DNA of 64,000 nt from Daphnia carinata. Its lineage: Eukaryota > Arthropoda > Branchiopoda > Diplostraca > Daphniidae. Positions 10,001-19,494 of the stretch are shown piece after piece. Made by a program: the position numbers and the translations under genes. Within the stretch, counting starts at the first letter, position 1. Every line of letters begins with the position of its first letter. A model generated the notes under the pieces. That model saw nothing but the letters and a program-made list of their open reading frames with translations, had not been told where the DNA came from and ran no database searches. Location: assembly GCF_022539665.2 (NCBI RefSeq), contig NC_081334.1, forward strand, positions 62,001 through 126,000, read 5' to 3'.

Positions 10001-12459
10001 AAAGAAATCTCGTAAGTGTGGTAGCTACAGTATACGATCCGTTAGGATTCGTTGCTCCAATGGTGTTCGCTATGAAGGTGTTAATTCAAGAGGTATGGCG
10101 AGCCAAGCTAGACTGGGATGAAGAGCTGCCCGAATCCTTGAAGTGCCAATTTCAAAGATGGTGTCAAGGTTTGTCGAACTTAACAAGCATCACAGTTCCG
10201 CGATGCTTAGTAAAGGAAGAGCGCCCAACAACCCAGCAGGTGCATATCTTCGCCGACGCCAGTCAACTAGGTTTCGGAGCAGTCGCATACGCGAGAACAA
10301 CGTACGCCGGTGAAAGGGTCGACGTGTCTTTCATCATGGCCAAAACGTACGTCGCACCGTTGAAGCAGCTTTCGATACCTCGACTCGAACTCCAAGGAGC
10401 AATCGAAGCGTTACACTTGGCCATACTAATTTGCCGTGAGATGAACCTGGATCTGAGCCAAATTACGTTTCACGTCGACTCCCAGACAGTTCTTAGATGG
10501 ATCCATTCTGCCAATGTCAAATACGAAGTGTTTGTGGGCAATAGAATTGGGAAAATTCTGATGAACACCAATTGTCGGCAATGGCATCACGTTCCAGGAA
10601 CCATGAACCCAGCAGACGTTTGTAGCAGAGGACTGAATTCTGACAATCTTCAAGGGCTCCAGCAGTTTCATCAAGGGCCAGCCTTCCTATTGCTTGAACC
10701 CCCTTCATGGCCAAGGTGGGACCAGATCGATCAGGATGACCACCAAGATCCCGAAGCCATCCACGTCTACACAGTGAAAACGGAGCCGAGTAATAACGTG
10801 ATCGACCAGTGCGTAGAATACTATTCGAACAAAGTGCGCCTGGAACGAGTGCTGGCGTGGTGTGTGCGGTTTATTGTAAACTGTTGTGCCAAAGTAAAAA
10901 AGGTGAAGTTAACTTCAGGAGAGCTAACGCCGGTCGAAACTGAAACAGCTCTGGCAATGTGCATTCGGCGTGCACAAGAAGTGGCATACCCCGAAGATGT
11001 GTTGTTCTTAAAAAGGGGGAAAGAACTTCCAAACCGGTCAAAACTCAAGCAGTTTCGACCATTCATCGACGAACAACACCTGATGCGTGTGGGCGAGCGA
11101 ATTGGGCACGCACCTGTTGACTATGTCACAAGACACCCAGCCATTTTACCTCCAGAGGAACGCATCACAAGCCTTATAGTTTGGGATGTTCACGTTCGAA
11201 ACTACCACATGAAGGCCGACCGCTTATTGTGCGAGCTTCGAGCGATGTATTGGATAACCTCTGGACGAAGAGTAATCAAGTCTATACTCAACAAGTGCAT
11301 TCCCTGCAAGAGGAGAGATGTACAGCCAGTCGCACCCCTCATGGCCCAGCTACCCATCCACCGCATAACGCCTTTCCTGCCTCCATTCGCCCATACAGGA
11401 GTCGACTATTTTGGTCCATTGACGGTCAAAGTAGGAGGGAGAGGGCGACGGCACGAAAAAAGATGGATTTGCCTTTTTACGTGCCTTACAACCCGAGCAG
11501 TACATCTAGAAGTAACTGCTAGCCTCAGTGCAGAGGCATTTTTAATGGCCTTCTCTCGATTCTCCAGCATACGGGGAAAGCCAGTCGTTGTATATAGTGA
11601 CAACGGCACAAATTTTGTAGCTGGAGAAAGGGAGTTGAAAGAGGCAGTCGAAGAATTAAACAACAGCAAAGACTACCTGGAATCACAGTTTACGTGTCGA
11701 CACATCGAGTGGCGTTTCTCCCCGCCGAGTGGACCTCATTTTGGAGGAGCTTGGGAAAGGCTCGTGCAATCGTGCAAAAGAGCCATGAAAGTAACCCTCG
11801 GAAATAGTGTCGTCAGTGAGCAAGTCTTAAACACTGTTGTAGCTGAAATCGGGGCATTACTCAACGCACGACCGCTAACTCATCTCAGCATAAACCTTGA
11901 AGATCCAGACCCTCTCACTCCGAACCATTTCCTACATGCCAGACCAATGCCGTACATCCCACTGGCATACGTCGATCTTGATAACGTAGACATCTCCAGA
12001 AACCAATTTCTACATAGTCAACTTATTGTCAACCACTATTGGAAAAGATGGATCACTGAATGCTTACCTTACCTCACCGAAAGGAAAAAATGGACCACGA
12101 GTCACAAAAACATCGAAGGGAACGATATTGTACTTGTTGTCGATCCACTAAACCCTAGGGGGCAGTGGCCATTGGGGAAAGTAGTCGAAATTTTACCTAG
12201 CACGTCCGACAATGTAGTACGTGTAGGTAAAGTAAAAATTTCCGGCGCAAAAAATACTTTAACGCGTCCTGTGACCAGACTATGCTTGCTGTTAACGCAA
12301 AATGAAATTACACCTGAAACCAGTCAGACGCCCTCACTGCCAAAGTCGCTTAAATGTGAAAAGGAAGAAAAAATCCATCCAATTACCGCAGTTGACAATC
12401 AAATTGACGGTGTCAAGAATCGCCCTCTAGTAGACACTTTTGTAATTGCCAAAGGGTAA
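7021..12459 (+). CDS. BEL/Pao Gag-Pol polyprotein
   Basis: An 1812-codon uninterrupted frame, the longest coding region in the window. Domains in order (approximate residues): capsid-like DUF1759 region 90-240; two zinc knuckles 333-410 (CYVCRGAIHKIEEC, CLRCLTGRHTSRTC) with the BEL-type HSTLLHG end; pepsin-like protease with FLDSGSDSTLIR near 475; RT from about 770, with DIEKMYHQV and catalytic YVDN near 898 (YVDD is commoner); RNase H with FADASQLGFG near 1075 and a further Asp in FHVDSQTVLRW; integrase H2C2 domain near 1390-1430; DDE core with GVDYFGP, YSDNGTNF and GGAWERL near 1460-1575; and the C-terminal DUF5641-like region near 1710-1760. It would make every enzyme for reverse transcription and integration. 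Lack of LTRs argues the copy cannot move unaided. Confidence 0.95.
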   Translation: MQGMLSQRREALGWPQGITPSSPPRAVNFLEQCRKAATTGEQMDSIGATIDMYNDPLLSCQQQPQGDPKSDSSLICQLVDSLKMSALPPLTITKFDGNPLNYQMFKSKFMTLYHNRCSDTGIRLADLQELLATHVLNSVSDCVHDPSKYEVVWHRLDQEYGHTTIMAQTHLNNLLRLPSVQPNDSASLKTFSNKLHGAVSALSTSGLASELESLGNLMHVVTKLPKTLRERWGGKVMKMHPAIPSIVDLDDWLTLQSKGSEFAKLMAGPSALPPPPVAPKRNGKGYPTPYVSTINHVTSSTAETNLPQTKGGGLRVSPPNTTSFSQTRGNSTCYVCRGAIHKIEECNAFKQMSPTQRAETVFKAGRCLRCLTGRHTSRTCRFKSIQCTVEGCKYPGHSTLLHGSEFSTRTKTSTSSDHKTTPESKPSRRVTFDDKVDEAFLGAVSRTGLDTPRRVLFKIVPVRLQHGERVFDTFGFLDSGSDSTLIRSDVARTQLGLAGPTTKINVTSYDGGVAPVNAHIVDFVISSRDGSTSFQARRTYAVENLQVAQNPTFSDVQAKAFPHLQGLKLPEVQSDQVTILIGLDVADAHDHSESRKPMDGSTGPVAFNTPFGWCLGGKVGPQSEQEQPSHYVSHITSREEDRNLSELIERFWRLESKDSVQPPTLLSAEDRRGEEILKRTSRYIRNHHQIGLMWKVDNPELPDNRSMALSRLFQIERRFKRDPSYAKLYDDVIQEYINLGHARLLSIEEAKERTPKTNYMPHHGVQSLTSSTTKTRVVFDGSAECEGPSLNKNLLRGPNYLINLLGIILRFRKHQIPISSDIEKMYHQVLVPDEDQDAFRFLYRSPNSTSPPLTYRMTVHVFGAVSSPSTCLFALNKTAEDHKTKFPDAAASVKTSFYVDNYLDSFESEGEAIKRARQLKELLQLGGFNLTKWSSSSRKVLAALKPLGLANPKLDLDLDKLPMDRALGILWDSEIDAFTFKVGEKVQPHATPTKRNLVSVVATVYDPLGFVAPMVFAMKVLIQEVWRAKLDWDEELPESLKCQFQRWCQGLSNLTSITVPRCLVKEERPTTQQVHIFADASQLGFGAVAYARTTYAGERVDVSFIMAKTYVAPLKQLSIPRLELQGAIEALHLAILICREMNLDLSQITFHVDSQTVLRWIHSANVKYEVFVGNRIGKILMNTNCRQWHHVPGTMNPADVCSRGLNSDNLQGLQQFHQGPAFLLLEPPSWPRWDQIDQDDHQDPEAIHVYTVKTEPSNNVIDQCVEYYSNKVRLERVLAWCVRFIVNCCAKVKKVKLTSGELTPVETETALAMCIRRAQEVAYPEDVLFLKRGKELPNRSKLKQFRPFIDEQHLMRVGERIGHAPVDYVTRHPAILPPEERITSLIVWDVHVRNYHMKADRLLCELRAMYWITSGRRVIKSILNKCIPCKRRDVQPVAPLMAQLPIHRITPFLPPFAHTGVDYFGPLTVKVGGRGRRHEKRWICLFTCLTTRAVHLEVTASLSAEAFLMAFSRFSSIRGKPVVVYSDNGTNFVAGERELKEAVEELNNSKDYLESQFTCRHIEWRFSPPSGPHFGGAWERLVQSCKRAMKVTLGNSVVSEQVLNTVVAEIGALLNARPLTHLSINLEDPDPLTPNHFLHARPMPYIPLAYVDLDNVDISRNQFLHSQLIVNHYWKRWITECLPYLTERKKWTTSHKNIEGNDIVLVVDPLNPRGQWPLGKVVEILPSTSDNVVRVGKVKISGAKNTLTRPVTRLCLLLTQNEITPETSQTPSLPKSLKCEKEEKIHPITAVDNQIDGVKNRPLVDTFVIAKG

Positions 12460-12633
12460 TTAAAATTATTCTTTCGAGTGTCGTCTGCTTCATTGTGAAA
12501 TTCTCAGTCATCAGTGCAAGTCGACCTCTCAAGTGTCCCAAAATTTCGTAGTGTCGAACCTATGCCGAACTAATTGTGACAAACTAAGTGCCAGTGTTTC
12601 TTCCCATCGAAATCATACCAGTGTGAAAACAAA

Positions 12634-13221
12634 ATGAAGATAGTCGACATTACCGACATCGACAATCGACAACGAGAACTATTAGATCAACTCAAGGTCG
12701 CGATTCACAGCCTTAGTGACGAAGAAAAAGAGGCTTGGAATCTGTTGACTTTTCGACCTTTAAACTCTAGTGCAGTGCAAAAAACCATAAGTGAAATAGT
12801 TTCCACTCGAAACTCGAAGATCAAGTTGCTCTGTGAAGAGCTCACGAAAATTGGATCACCACGCTATCCCCCGTGGCAAGCATTGCCGCCATCAACGCCC
12901 ACTCTCTCGCCACCAATAGTCCCTGCCCCGCGGTTCACCCCGTCGGTGCCGTGCTTTGTTGACCACCCAGGACCCGCACCGCCTCACAACATCGATCGAT
13001 GCGAGATCTTCGTAAGCAAGATGACGGCCACTGAACGGGCAAAATTGATCACACGTCGCTCGCTGTGCTTCCGGTGCTGGAAAAGAGGGGATTTCGTCGG
13101 GGAGCAGAAGCATGTTGGGGCCAGTTGCACCCACATGCGACATTGCTTCCACTGCAATAGTCCATCCCACCATCAGCTGCTTTGCAAAGCAAACTTCGTC
13201 ACTCGTCAAAGCAACCAATAA
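12634..13221 (+). CDS. zinc-knuckle ORF 3' of BEL pol
   Basis: A 195-codon ORF starting 175 bases after the pol stop with a good ATG context (ACAAAATGA). The N-terminal 80 residues are helical and charged; residues 85-125 are proline-rich; the C-terminal 70 residues contain CFRCWKRGDF and CFHCNSPSHHQLLCK. The layout C-x2-F-x3-M-(S/T)-x4-R-A, then CxRC, then a second CxxC and an HH-x-LL end matches the zinc region of the Gag in this same element (CNAFKQMSPTQRAE ... CLRC). It is therefore probably a duplicated Gag nucleocapsid segment, kept as a separate ORF where some BEL elements carry env. It has no signal peptide or membrane segment, so it is not an envelope. It may be expressed from a spliced message or may be debris. 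Confidence 0.65.
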   Translation: MKIVDITDIDNRQRELLDQLKVAIHSLSDEEKEAWNLLTFRPLNSSAVQKTISEIVSTRNSKIKLLCEELTKIGSPRYPPWQALPPSTPTLSPPIVPAPRFTPSVPCFVDHPGPAPPHNIDRCEIFVSKMTATERAKLITRRSLCFRCWKRGDFVGEQKHVGASCTHMRHCFHCNSPSHHQLLCKANFVTRQSNQ

Positions 13222-13712
13222 CGTGGCTTTCCGTCGACCTCCTCTTTCCCTATCGTCGAAATTTTCCATTTTTGTTTTCATGTTTCTCTCTTTAAAGTGT
13301 TGTTTGTCGAAACGCCAAACAAGGGCCCGCTGTCACCGATTTGATCGGTGGGGGTAAGACCCGGTAGAGGGCTACCCGTTGCGGTCGACCTTCTTTTGTT
13401 TTTCTTTTCCTTTTCGTTTTGTTTTCTTGGAAGCATACGCAGTTCGACTGCCTTTAGTACGTTTTCACCCTTCCAAGTTACTCTTTGAAGTGTTTGTAAA
13501 GTCCCTTGCAGGGCCTTTAGTTTCGTACTCACCTGTGAGTCTCTCTGTCCCTCATTACAGTATTTGAGTCCCTATTGTATAACAAAGTGCCCTCCTTGGT
13601 TTCTCCAATAAAGTGTCGCACACTTCGTCAGTTTTATCTTAATACAAGCAGGGTAGTTAGGGCCAAGAGCTGACTCAACCTAAAGCTATTGCTATTCTCA
13701 CGTGAGATAAGC
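13222..13712 (+). other. BEL 3' non-coding region with poly(A) signal
   Basis: Pyrimidine-rich, non-coding sequence after the third ORF. It contains a small hairpin (CACCGAT-TTG-ATCGGTG near 13335-13352), an AATAAA at 13607-13612 and a 10-bp palindrome CTCACGTGAG near the right edge (13698-13707). This could be the body of a 3' LTR, but no partner exists at the 5' edge to prove it. Confidence 0.5.
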
Positions 13713-15641
13713 AACAGTACCAAATATATGTTTATTCAATGTGAATATAGTGTTATAGAATCAGTACCATGATCTACATTCAAACAGTATCAAATATACT
13801 TGTATTCAATGTGAATATAGTATGAATCAGTGAGTTTCAATATCTACATTCAAACAGCATCAAATATACGTGTATTCAATGTGAATATGGTATTATAGGA
13901 TCAGTTTCATGATCTACATTCAAAAAGCATCAAATATACGTGTATTCCATGTGAATATAGTGTGATACAGTGAGTTTCAATATCTACATTCAAACAGCAT
14001 CAAATATACGTGTATTCAATGTAAATATAGTGTGATACAGTGAGTTTCAATATCTACATTCAAACAGCATCAAATATACGTGTATTCAATGTGAACATAG
14101 TGTTATAGAATAAGTTTCATGATCTACATTCAAAAAGTATCAAATATACGTGTACTCAATGTGAATATAGTGTTATAGAATCAGTTTCATGATCTATATT
14201 CAAACAGCATAAAATATACGCGTATTCAATGTTAACATAGTGTGATACTGTGAGTTTCAATATCTACATTCAAACAGCATCAAATATACGTGTATTCAAT
14301 GTGAATATAGTGTGATACAGTGAGTTTCAATATCTACATTCAAACAGTACCAAATATACGTGTATTCAATGTGAATATAGTATGATACAGTGAGTTTCAA
14401 TATCTACATTCAAATAGCATCAAATATACGTGTATTCAAAGTGAATATAGTGTTATAGAATCAGTTTCATGATCTACAATCAAACAGTATCAAATATAGG
14501 TGTATTCAATGTGAATATTGTGTGATACAGTGAGTTTCAATATCTACATTCAAATAGCATCAAATATACGTGTATTCAAATTGAATAAATTGTTATTGAA
14601 GCAGTTTCATGATCTACAATCAAACAGTATCTAATATAGGTGTATTCAATAAGAATATAGTGTGATACAGTGAGTTTCAATATCTACATTCAAACAGCAT
14701 CAAATATACGTGTAATCAATGTGAATATAGTATTATGGAATCAGTTTCATGATCTACATTCAAACAGTATCAAATATACGTGTATTCAATGTGAATATAG
14801 TGTGATACAGCGAGTTTCAATATCTACATTCAAACAGTATCAAATATACGTGTATTCAATGTAAATATAGTGTGATACAGTGAGTTTCAATATCTACATT
14901 CAAACAGCATCAAATATACGTGTATTCAATGTGAATATAGTGCGATACAGTGAGTTTCAATATCTACATTCAAACAGCATCAAATATGCGTGTATTCAAT
15001 GTGAATATAGTGTTATAGAATCAGTTTCATGATCTACATTCAAACAGTATCAAATGTACGTGTATTCAATGTGAATACAGTGTGATACAGTGAGTTTCAA
15101 TATCTACATTCAAACAGCATCAAATATAAGTGTATTCAAATTGAATATATTGTTATAGAAGCAGTTTCATGATCTACATTCAAACAGTATCAAATATACG
15201 TGTATTAAATGTTAATATAGTGTGATACAGTGGGTTTCAATATCTAGATTCAAACAGCATCAAATATACGTGTATTCAATGTGAATATAGTGCTATAGAA
15301 TCAGTTTCATGATCTACATTCAAACAGTATCTAATATACGTGTATTCCATGTGAATATAGTGTGATACAGTGAGCTTCAATATCTAGATTCAAACAGCAT
15401 CAAATATGTGTGTATTTAATGTTAATATAGTGTTATAGAACCAGTTTCATGATCTACATTCAAACAGTATCAAATATACGTGTATTCAATGGGAATATAG
15501 TGTGATACAGTGAGTTTCAATATCTACATTCAAAAAGCATCAAATATACGTGTATTCAATGTGAATATAGTGTGATACAGTGAGTTTTAAAAACTACATT
15601 CAAACAGCATCAAATATACGTGTATTCAGTGTGAATATAGT
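13713..15641. repeat. 70-bp satellite array between BEL and the DNA transposon
   Basis: About 27 units of the 70-bp satellite in both classes. Class A units mostly read GTGTGATAC here, unlike the GTATGATAC form that dominates 21081-32823. Substitutions are frequent (ATAGG, GTACTC, AATTGAATAAATTG), consistent with an older, less homogenised edge of the array. Confidence 0.95.
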
Positions 15642-15650
15642 GTTATAGAA
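15642..15650. other. 9-bp target-site duplication, left
   Basis: GTTATAGAA, a normal part of a class B satellite unit, stands immediately before the DNA transposon and is repeated immediately after it at 21081-21089. Removing the element and one copy restores a perfect satellite unit. Confidence 0.93.
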
Positions 15651-15829
15651 GGTAGCCGGAGAAATAGGACCTGGAGAAATAGGACCCGGAGATTTAGGAC
15701 CTACAAATAGGACCTGGAGAAATAGGACCTGGAGGAATAGGACCCAATCTTCGAACATTTTTTGAAGGGTCCTATTTCTCCATATTGAGGGTCCTATTTC
15801 TCCAGCCTTGAGGTCCTATTTCTCCATCA
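15651..15829 (+). repeat. left terminal inverted repeat, foldback type
   Basis: The first 100 bases are a run of the motif GGAGAAATAGGACC with small spacers (about six copies). After about 20 AT-rich bases the same motif appears in inverse orientation (GGTCCTATTTCTCC, three copies at about 15767-15827). This terminus can therefore pair with the right end and also fold on itself. Confidence 0.9.
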
Positions 15830-16267
15830 TAAAAAAAATTAAACGTGCAATGAGCATTATTTTTCCGATATGTTGAAAAAAAACCGAACGGCTTACATTG
15901 GTTTTTGCACTTCAAACACCGTTATCAATATGACGCCTTTTCACTGCATTATAACTTTTTTTTTTATTTACATTCATAATATTTTTGCAGGATTATATGC
16001 TTTTTCTATTGGGTTTTAGAGCTCATTTAATAGAAAAGTAATTTTGTTTACACAGTATTTGGATTTTCGCATTTTACATTTTCTTACTGGTGTTTTCAGG
16101 CCTACCATCACCCGCCCTTTACTAGTGTCACTATTCATTTTTTTTTTCTTCGTGCCTCAATGAGGATTCTTGGGAGGGCGCATAAGTACCTCTTAATACA
16201 CAGATAACTAAGAAAATTATTATGTAAAAATAATTTAAGATACGTTAATTTCATAATAAAACACTGT

Positions 16268-17110
16268 TTGCCCTTGCGCAAAATATTATTTTTTACGATA
16301 TATATGGCAACGGTTACTACAAGCAGACGACTGTTGCAAGCTCGAAGTGTCAACATCCTACAATTCTATGAATCGTTGAAGTTGCTTATTGTAAGCGGTG
16401 TTTGTTTGACAGGTAAGTGGCTAGTTTCAGTAAAAATAAAAATTTTCTATTTCCTAGGTTTGGCAGTTTTGGTACATTTCAAATTCATGTTGGCATTAGC
16501 ACCACAGAAGAAAAAAATTTACTTGGAAGGAAAGGTATTTAAAGTGTAGACATAATTTTATTAATTGCAGTTGGAAATTTGACACAGATTACTAATCCGA
16601 AATGTTTCTTAGGTGGTTACTTTCAAGGAGAATCATGAAACTAGAGCATGATTTACCATGAACCATTTGGGAATCAACTTGTTAGCTGCCTTATAACTAT
16701 CATCCTTCTGGTAATCTAGATGTTCACAGATTTTTTGTTCGTGAAATTTATGTAATCATTTTTCTTATCGTTCAGATGAAATAACAGCATTACAGCTGTT
16801 AGTTACGTCAAGAGAATTAATCTCAAGATGCAAGTACTGAGCTTTAACGGATTTCAATTTACAGAAGCAAGACATCCAATTCTGTTGTTGAGGAGAAAAC
16901 CAACTACACACCCAGCTATGAATGGACACATGTGTAATTGAATCTAAATTAATTTTATTTTTATGGTTTAAAGGCTTTTCGTTCTTTCATTAATTTTTTT
17001 CTTTTGTAGGTGTTTATAAAATCCCATACGTTGTTAGAAATTTCATCGCGTACAACTACAACTCGAAAGAAGAGTCACCTATCCCAATAAACAACTGTTA
17101 AAGAAGAAAA
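16268..17110 (+). pseudogene. unassigned exon-like pieces in the transposon
   Basis: Short open stretches separated by plausible GT-AG introns: an 80-codon opening at 16268, interrupted by GTAAGTGG...TTTCCTAG near 16412-16458, and an exon-like piece after TTTTGTAG near 17010. They precede the AIFM1-like exons in the same orientation and could be its diverged 5' exons (the first is basic and hydrophobic, as a mitochondrial leader would be), but I see no diagnostic motif. The rest of 15830-17290 is AT-rich with nothing recognisable. Confidence 0.3.
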
Positions 17111-17290
17111 ATAAGGTGATGCATTTTGTTTCGTTTACGAGAACTTAAATTTTACTTGGTTTATTGCTTAGTTAATATTTACAGAAAAATATTGATTGTT
17201 AAACATTTAAAATGAAATACAAGCTTTTTTTTTTACAGTCCCTTATTTATTCGGTAAGTAATGTTTTCAATTATGTTTGACTAACCTGAG

Positions 17291-18061
17291 CCGGTACTTC
17301 TTCATTTGCCGCCTTCCGTGCCATAAAATCCCGTGACCCTAAAGCAAAGGTAGAAAAGTAATTCATTTTATCTCGCCATTTTTAATTGAATCATTTTTTC
17401 TAGGTCTTAGTCATTGGTGAAGAAAACCACTTGCCTTACATGAAGCCACCACTATCGAAAGAACTGTGGTTCAGTGACGATCCCGAAGTGTCAAACAAAC
17501 TAAAGTTTAAGCAGTGGAACAGAAAAGAGTGAAGGTGATTGTCTTAAGTTATAATTTTATATTGTGTTATTTTAACGCATGTGACCTATTTTTGTATCCA
17601 GTTTGTTCTTCGAACAGGATGAATTCTACTGCAGTCCCGTGGAATTAGTTGCCAAAGAAAATGGTGGCGTTTCAGTTGTGTGAGGACATCTTGTAGTTAA
17701 ACTGGACATTGTTGGTCGCAAAGCTGAGTTAAATGACGGCCATACCATCACCTACGACAAGTGCCTTATTGCCACAGGTGAATTTCTTTCGTATTTATCT
17801 AAAATTTTAAGTACTCGATGATTAAAACTTTTTGGAATGTTGAAAAACTTTCATAATCTTTCTGCTAGATAGTATCTGAGAGCCATTCTTTAATTATGAT
17901 TTCACTTAGATGCATTTTCAACTAGTAACTACATTAATTTATTATCGTCTTAGGTGGCAAACCGAAATCGGTACCATCGCTGAGCAGTGCCCCAGAAAAT
18001 GTCCAGGAGCACGTAACACTATTCCATATTATTGATTTCCATGATATCAATATTGGATATG
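17291..18061 (+). pseudogene. AIFM1-like (apoptosis-inducing factor) gene fragment
   Basis: Four exon pieces with introns still in place: 17291-17349, 17404-about 17532, about 17602-17777 and 17954-about 18061. Introns start GT and end AG (17350-17403; 17778-17953). The translated pieces follow the N-terminal FAD-binding part of apoptosis-inducing factor, a mitochondrial flavoprotein oxidoreductase: FRAIKSRDPKAK, then [18 protein letters not shown], then ENGGV, then YDKCLIATG joined to GGKP. In-frame stops (TGA after WNRKE and within the third exon) and loss of the rest of the protein show it is a fragment. Retained introns mean DNA-level capture rather than retroposition. Confidence 0.88.
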
Positions 18062-18221
18062 GATCACGGGATCTCATGTTGAAGGCGAGGGGGAGGAGAA
18101 CACCCAATCCGTTAGAAAGCTGAAAAAAGAAATGACCGTCGAAGAAAGGCACTTAATCCGTGCCCATAAGTATAGGATACATAAACATTTTTACGTTTTG
18201 CGTTTAATTATTTAGAGTTAC

Positions 18222-18735
18222 TTGTGTGTGAAAAGGCTACAACTCATCGAATCGGACTTTTATAAGCATGCCAGCATTAATGAAACGGCGCGGACGCTAG
18301 ATCTTGATCTCGATGTCGTTGTCGTTGATCAAATTTTCAACTTTTGGGTTCTTAAACGAAAGGTGTGTGCTCCCAAATTCATGTGTCTCTACTACAAGCA
18401 ATCAATTTTCTTTTTTAAAATTTCCAGTCCAACCGAGACAGACCATTGCTACCGCCCAAAACCACTGAAACGGAAAGATTAAGTCAGCAACAACAGCAAG
18501 ATATGGAACTTATGAAATTGTTTTTACAGCTACGACAAGACCTAGAGAGGGTATGAACATACTTCTCATTAACTTTATTATTTTTATCTCGTTAAATGCA
18601 GAGTTGTCAGTAGAAACTGTTCTTCGCTGTAGGTTCGAAATTTGTGTTACATGGTCAGCCGAAGAGAGAAATTATCACGATCGTATTTTCGATTGCGAGA
18701 ACAAACTTTCCACAAGCAACAGCGATTTTGTCTCT
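18222..18735 (+). pseudogene. JADE/Rhinoceros-like PHD-finger gene fragment
   Basis: Three exon pieces, 18222-18362, 18428-18550 and 18633-about 18735, joined by GT-AG introns of 65 and 82 bases. Spliced in silico they keep frame. Signatures (ESDFYKHASINETARTLDL, FNFWVLKRK, LRQDLERV and NLCYMVSRREKL) correspond to the region just before and around the PHD fingers of JADE-family scaffold proteins (Drosophila Rhinoceros), which work with HBO1-type histone acetyltransferases. No PHD zinc ligands are present, so this is only a portion. It follows directly on the AIFM1-like piece in the same orientation, implying a second independent capture. Confidence 0.85.
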
Positions 18736-19340
18736 GTCTGATCTCCAAAAAGTATCACCCCAGCAGAACTGACGCCAATCATGGCTCCAATGTCTATGAC
18801 CTTGTATATTTACGTGGGGAAACGATCAAAAAAGAAGGCTTTGAACAAGTCATTCAACTCATAGCAGGCCTACAGTCGAACATCCCCGCAATGAAAAAGG
18901 TTTGGCTTTTCCGTAATTATCGATGACAAGAAAACAGTTCTCAATCTGTGTGCGTTGAATTTATTTGGTTGCAGGATAAAAATGGAATCGTTGGTCGTCC
19001 CAATCATTTAAAGGAAGACAACCCATACAAACGCACGTACATGAATGGGGGCGAAAGTCGTTGATTCCGCTCGCTATCTTCCATCAGTGCCGAATCGGCT
19101 GCCTCTGATACTGAAACAAACAGTAGATGGAAGAGACCGGTATTTCAAATCATCTTCCTGTTCGAGTTTCTACGCCGATCACAATTTCCCATTTTTTATT
19201 CTTTCCGTCCAGGTGAGAACACCTTCGCAAACATCAATTACCTCGGTCGACAACGATTTCGATGTAGCCATTACACAGCTTGGTTCCAAAAAAGCCGGTT
19301 CGAAAACTAGTGATAGAGCTGGCAAGTTCATTTACACCGT
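18736..19340 (+). pseudogene. third captured gene fragment, unassigned
   Basis: An open stretch continues in frame from the JADE-like exon to about 18897 (VYDLVYLRGETIKKEGFEQ, IQLIAGLQSNIPAMKK). A possible intron follows (GTTTGG at 18898 to TTGCAG near 18975), then further exon-like sequence (GIVGRPNHLKEDNPYKRTYM) and, after CCAG near 19213, a piece with VDNDFDVAITQLGSKKAG. I do not recognise the family. The conserved-looking peptides and splice-like joints suggest captured host exons rather than transposon sequence. Confidence 0.45.
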
Positions 19341-19494
19341 CAGTGAAGAAGAAGCGGGACCTTTTAGGCTTTTGATGTTACCTGCTAAATTTTTGTTTAA
19401 TTGTTTGTATTTTGTAAAAATAAATGTAAATCAATTACCAAAAATTTATGGTTTTATTTTAATTTAAACAAATTTTCTTGCGTCCTTTGGCTGC

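Larger units (their letters stand above)
5983..13712 (+). mobile_element. BEL/Pao retrotransposon without a recognisable LTR pair
   Basis: A plus-strand element inserted in the satellite. The array ends ...ATTCAA at 5982 and resumes AACAGTACC at 13713, nearly in register. It has a gag segment, an uninterrupted gag-pol frame in BEL order (protease, RT, RNase H, integrase) and a third ORF. No sequence at the left edge repeats at the right edge: the left edge begins only 7 bases before the first gag ATG, so a 5' LTR and leader are missing. The right edge has an AATAAA and could contain most of a 3' LTR. No convincing target duplication is seen; CAA on both sides would require one missing A. A 5'-truncated or recombined insertion fits best. 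Confidence 0.85.

Noticed and set aside
13335-13352. Hairpin CACCGAT-TTG-ATCGGTG as a terminator
   Set aside because: Rho-independent hairpin terminators are bacterial; here it is probably an incidental feature of the BEL 3' region.
14670-14864. 64-65-codon reading frames inside the satellite (also at 31485-31679 and 32791-32982)
   Set aside because: They are by-products of the 70-bp unit lacking stops in some frames; 70 is not a multiple of three, the peptide repeats with the satellite, and one of them runs into N.
17291-19340. Functional AIFM1 or JADE gene in this window
   Set aside because: Only parts of each protein are present, with in-frame stops and no flanking exons; the pieces lie within transposon ends.
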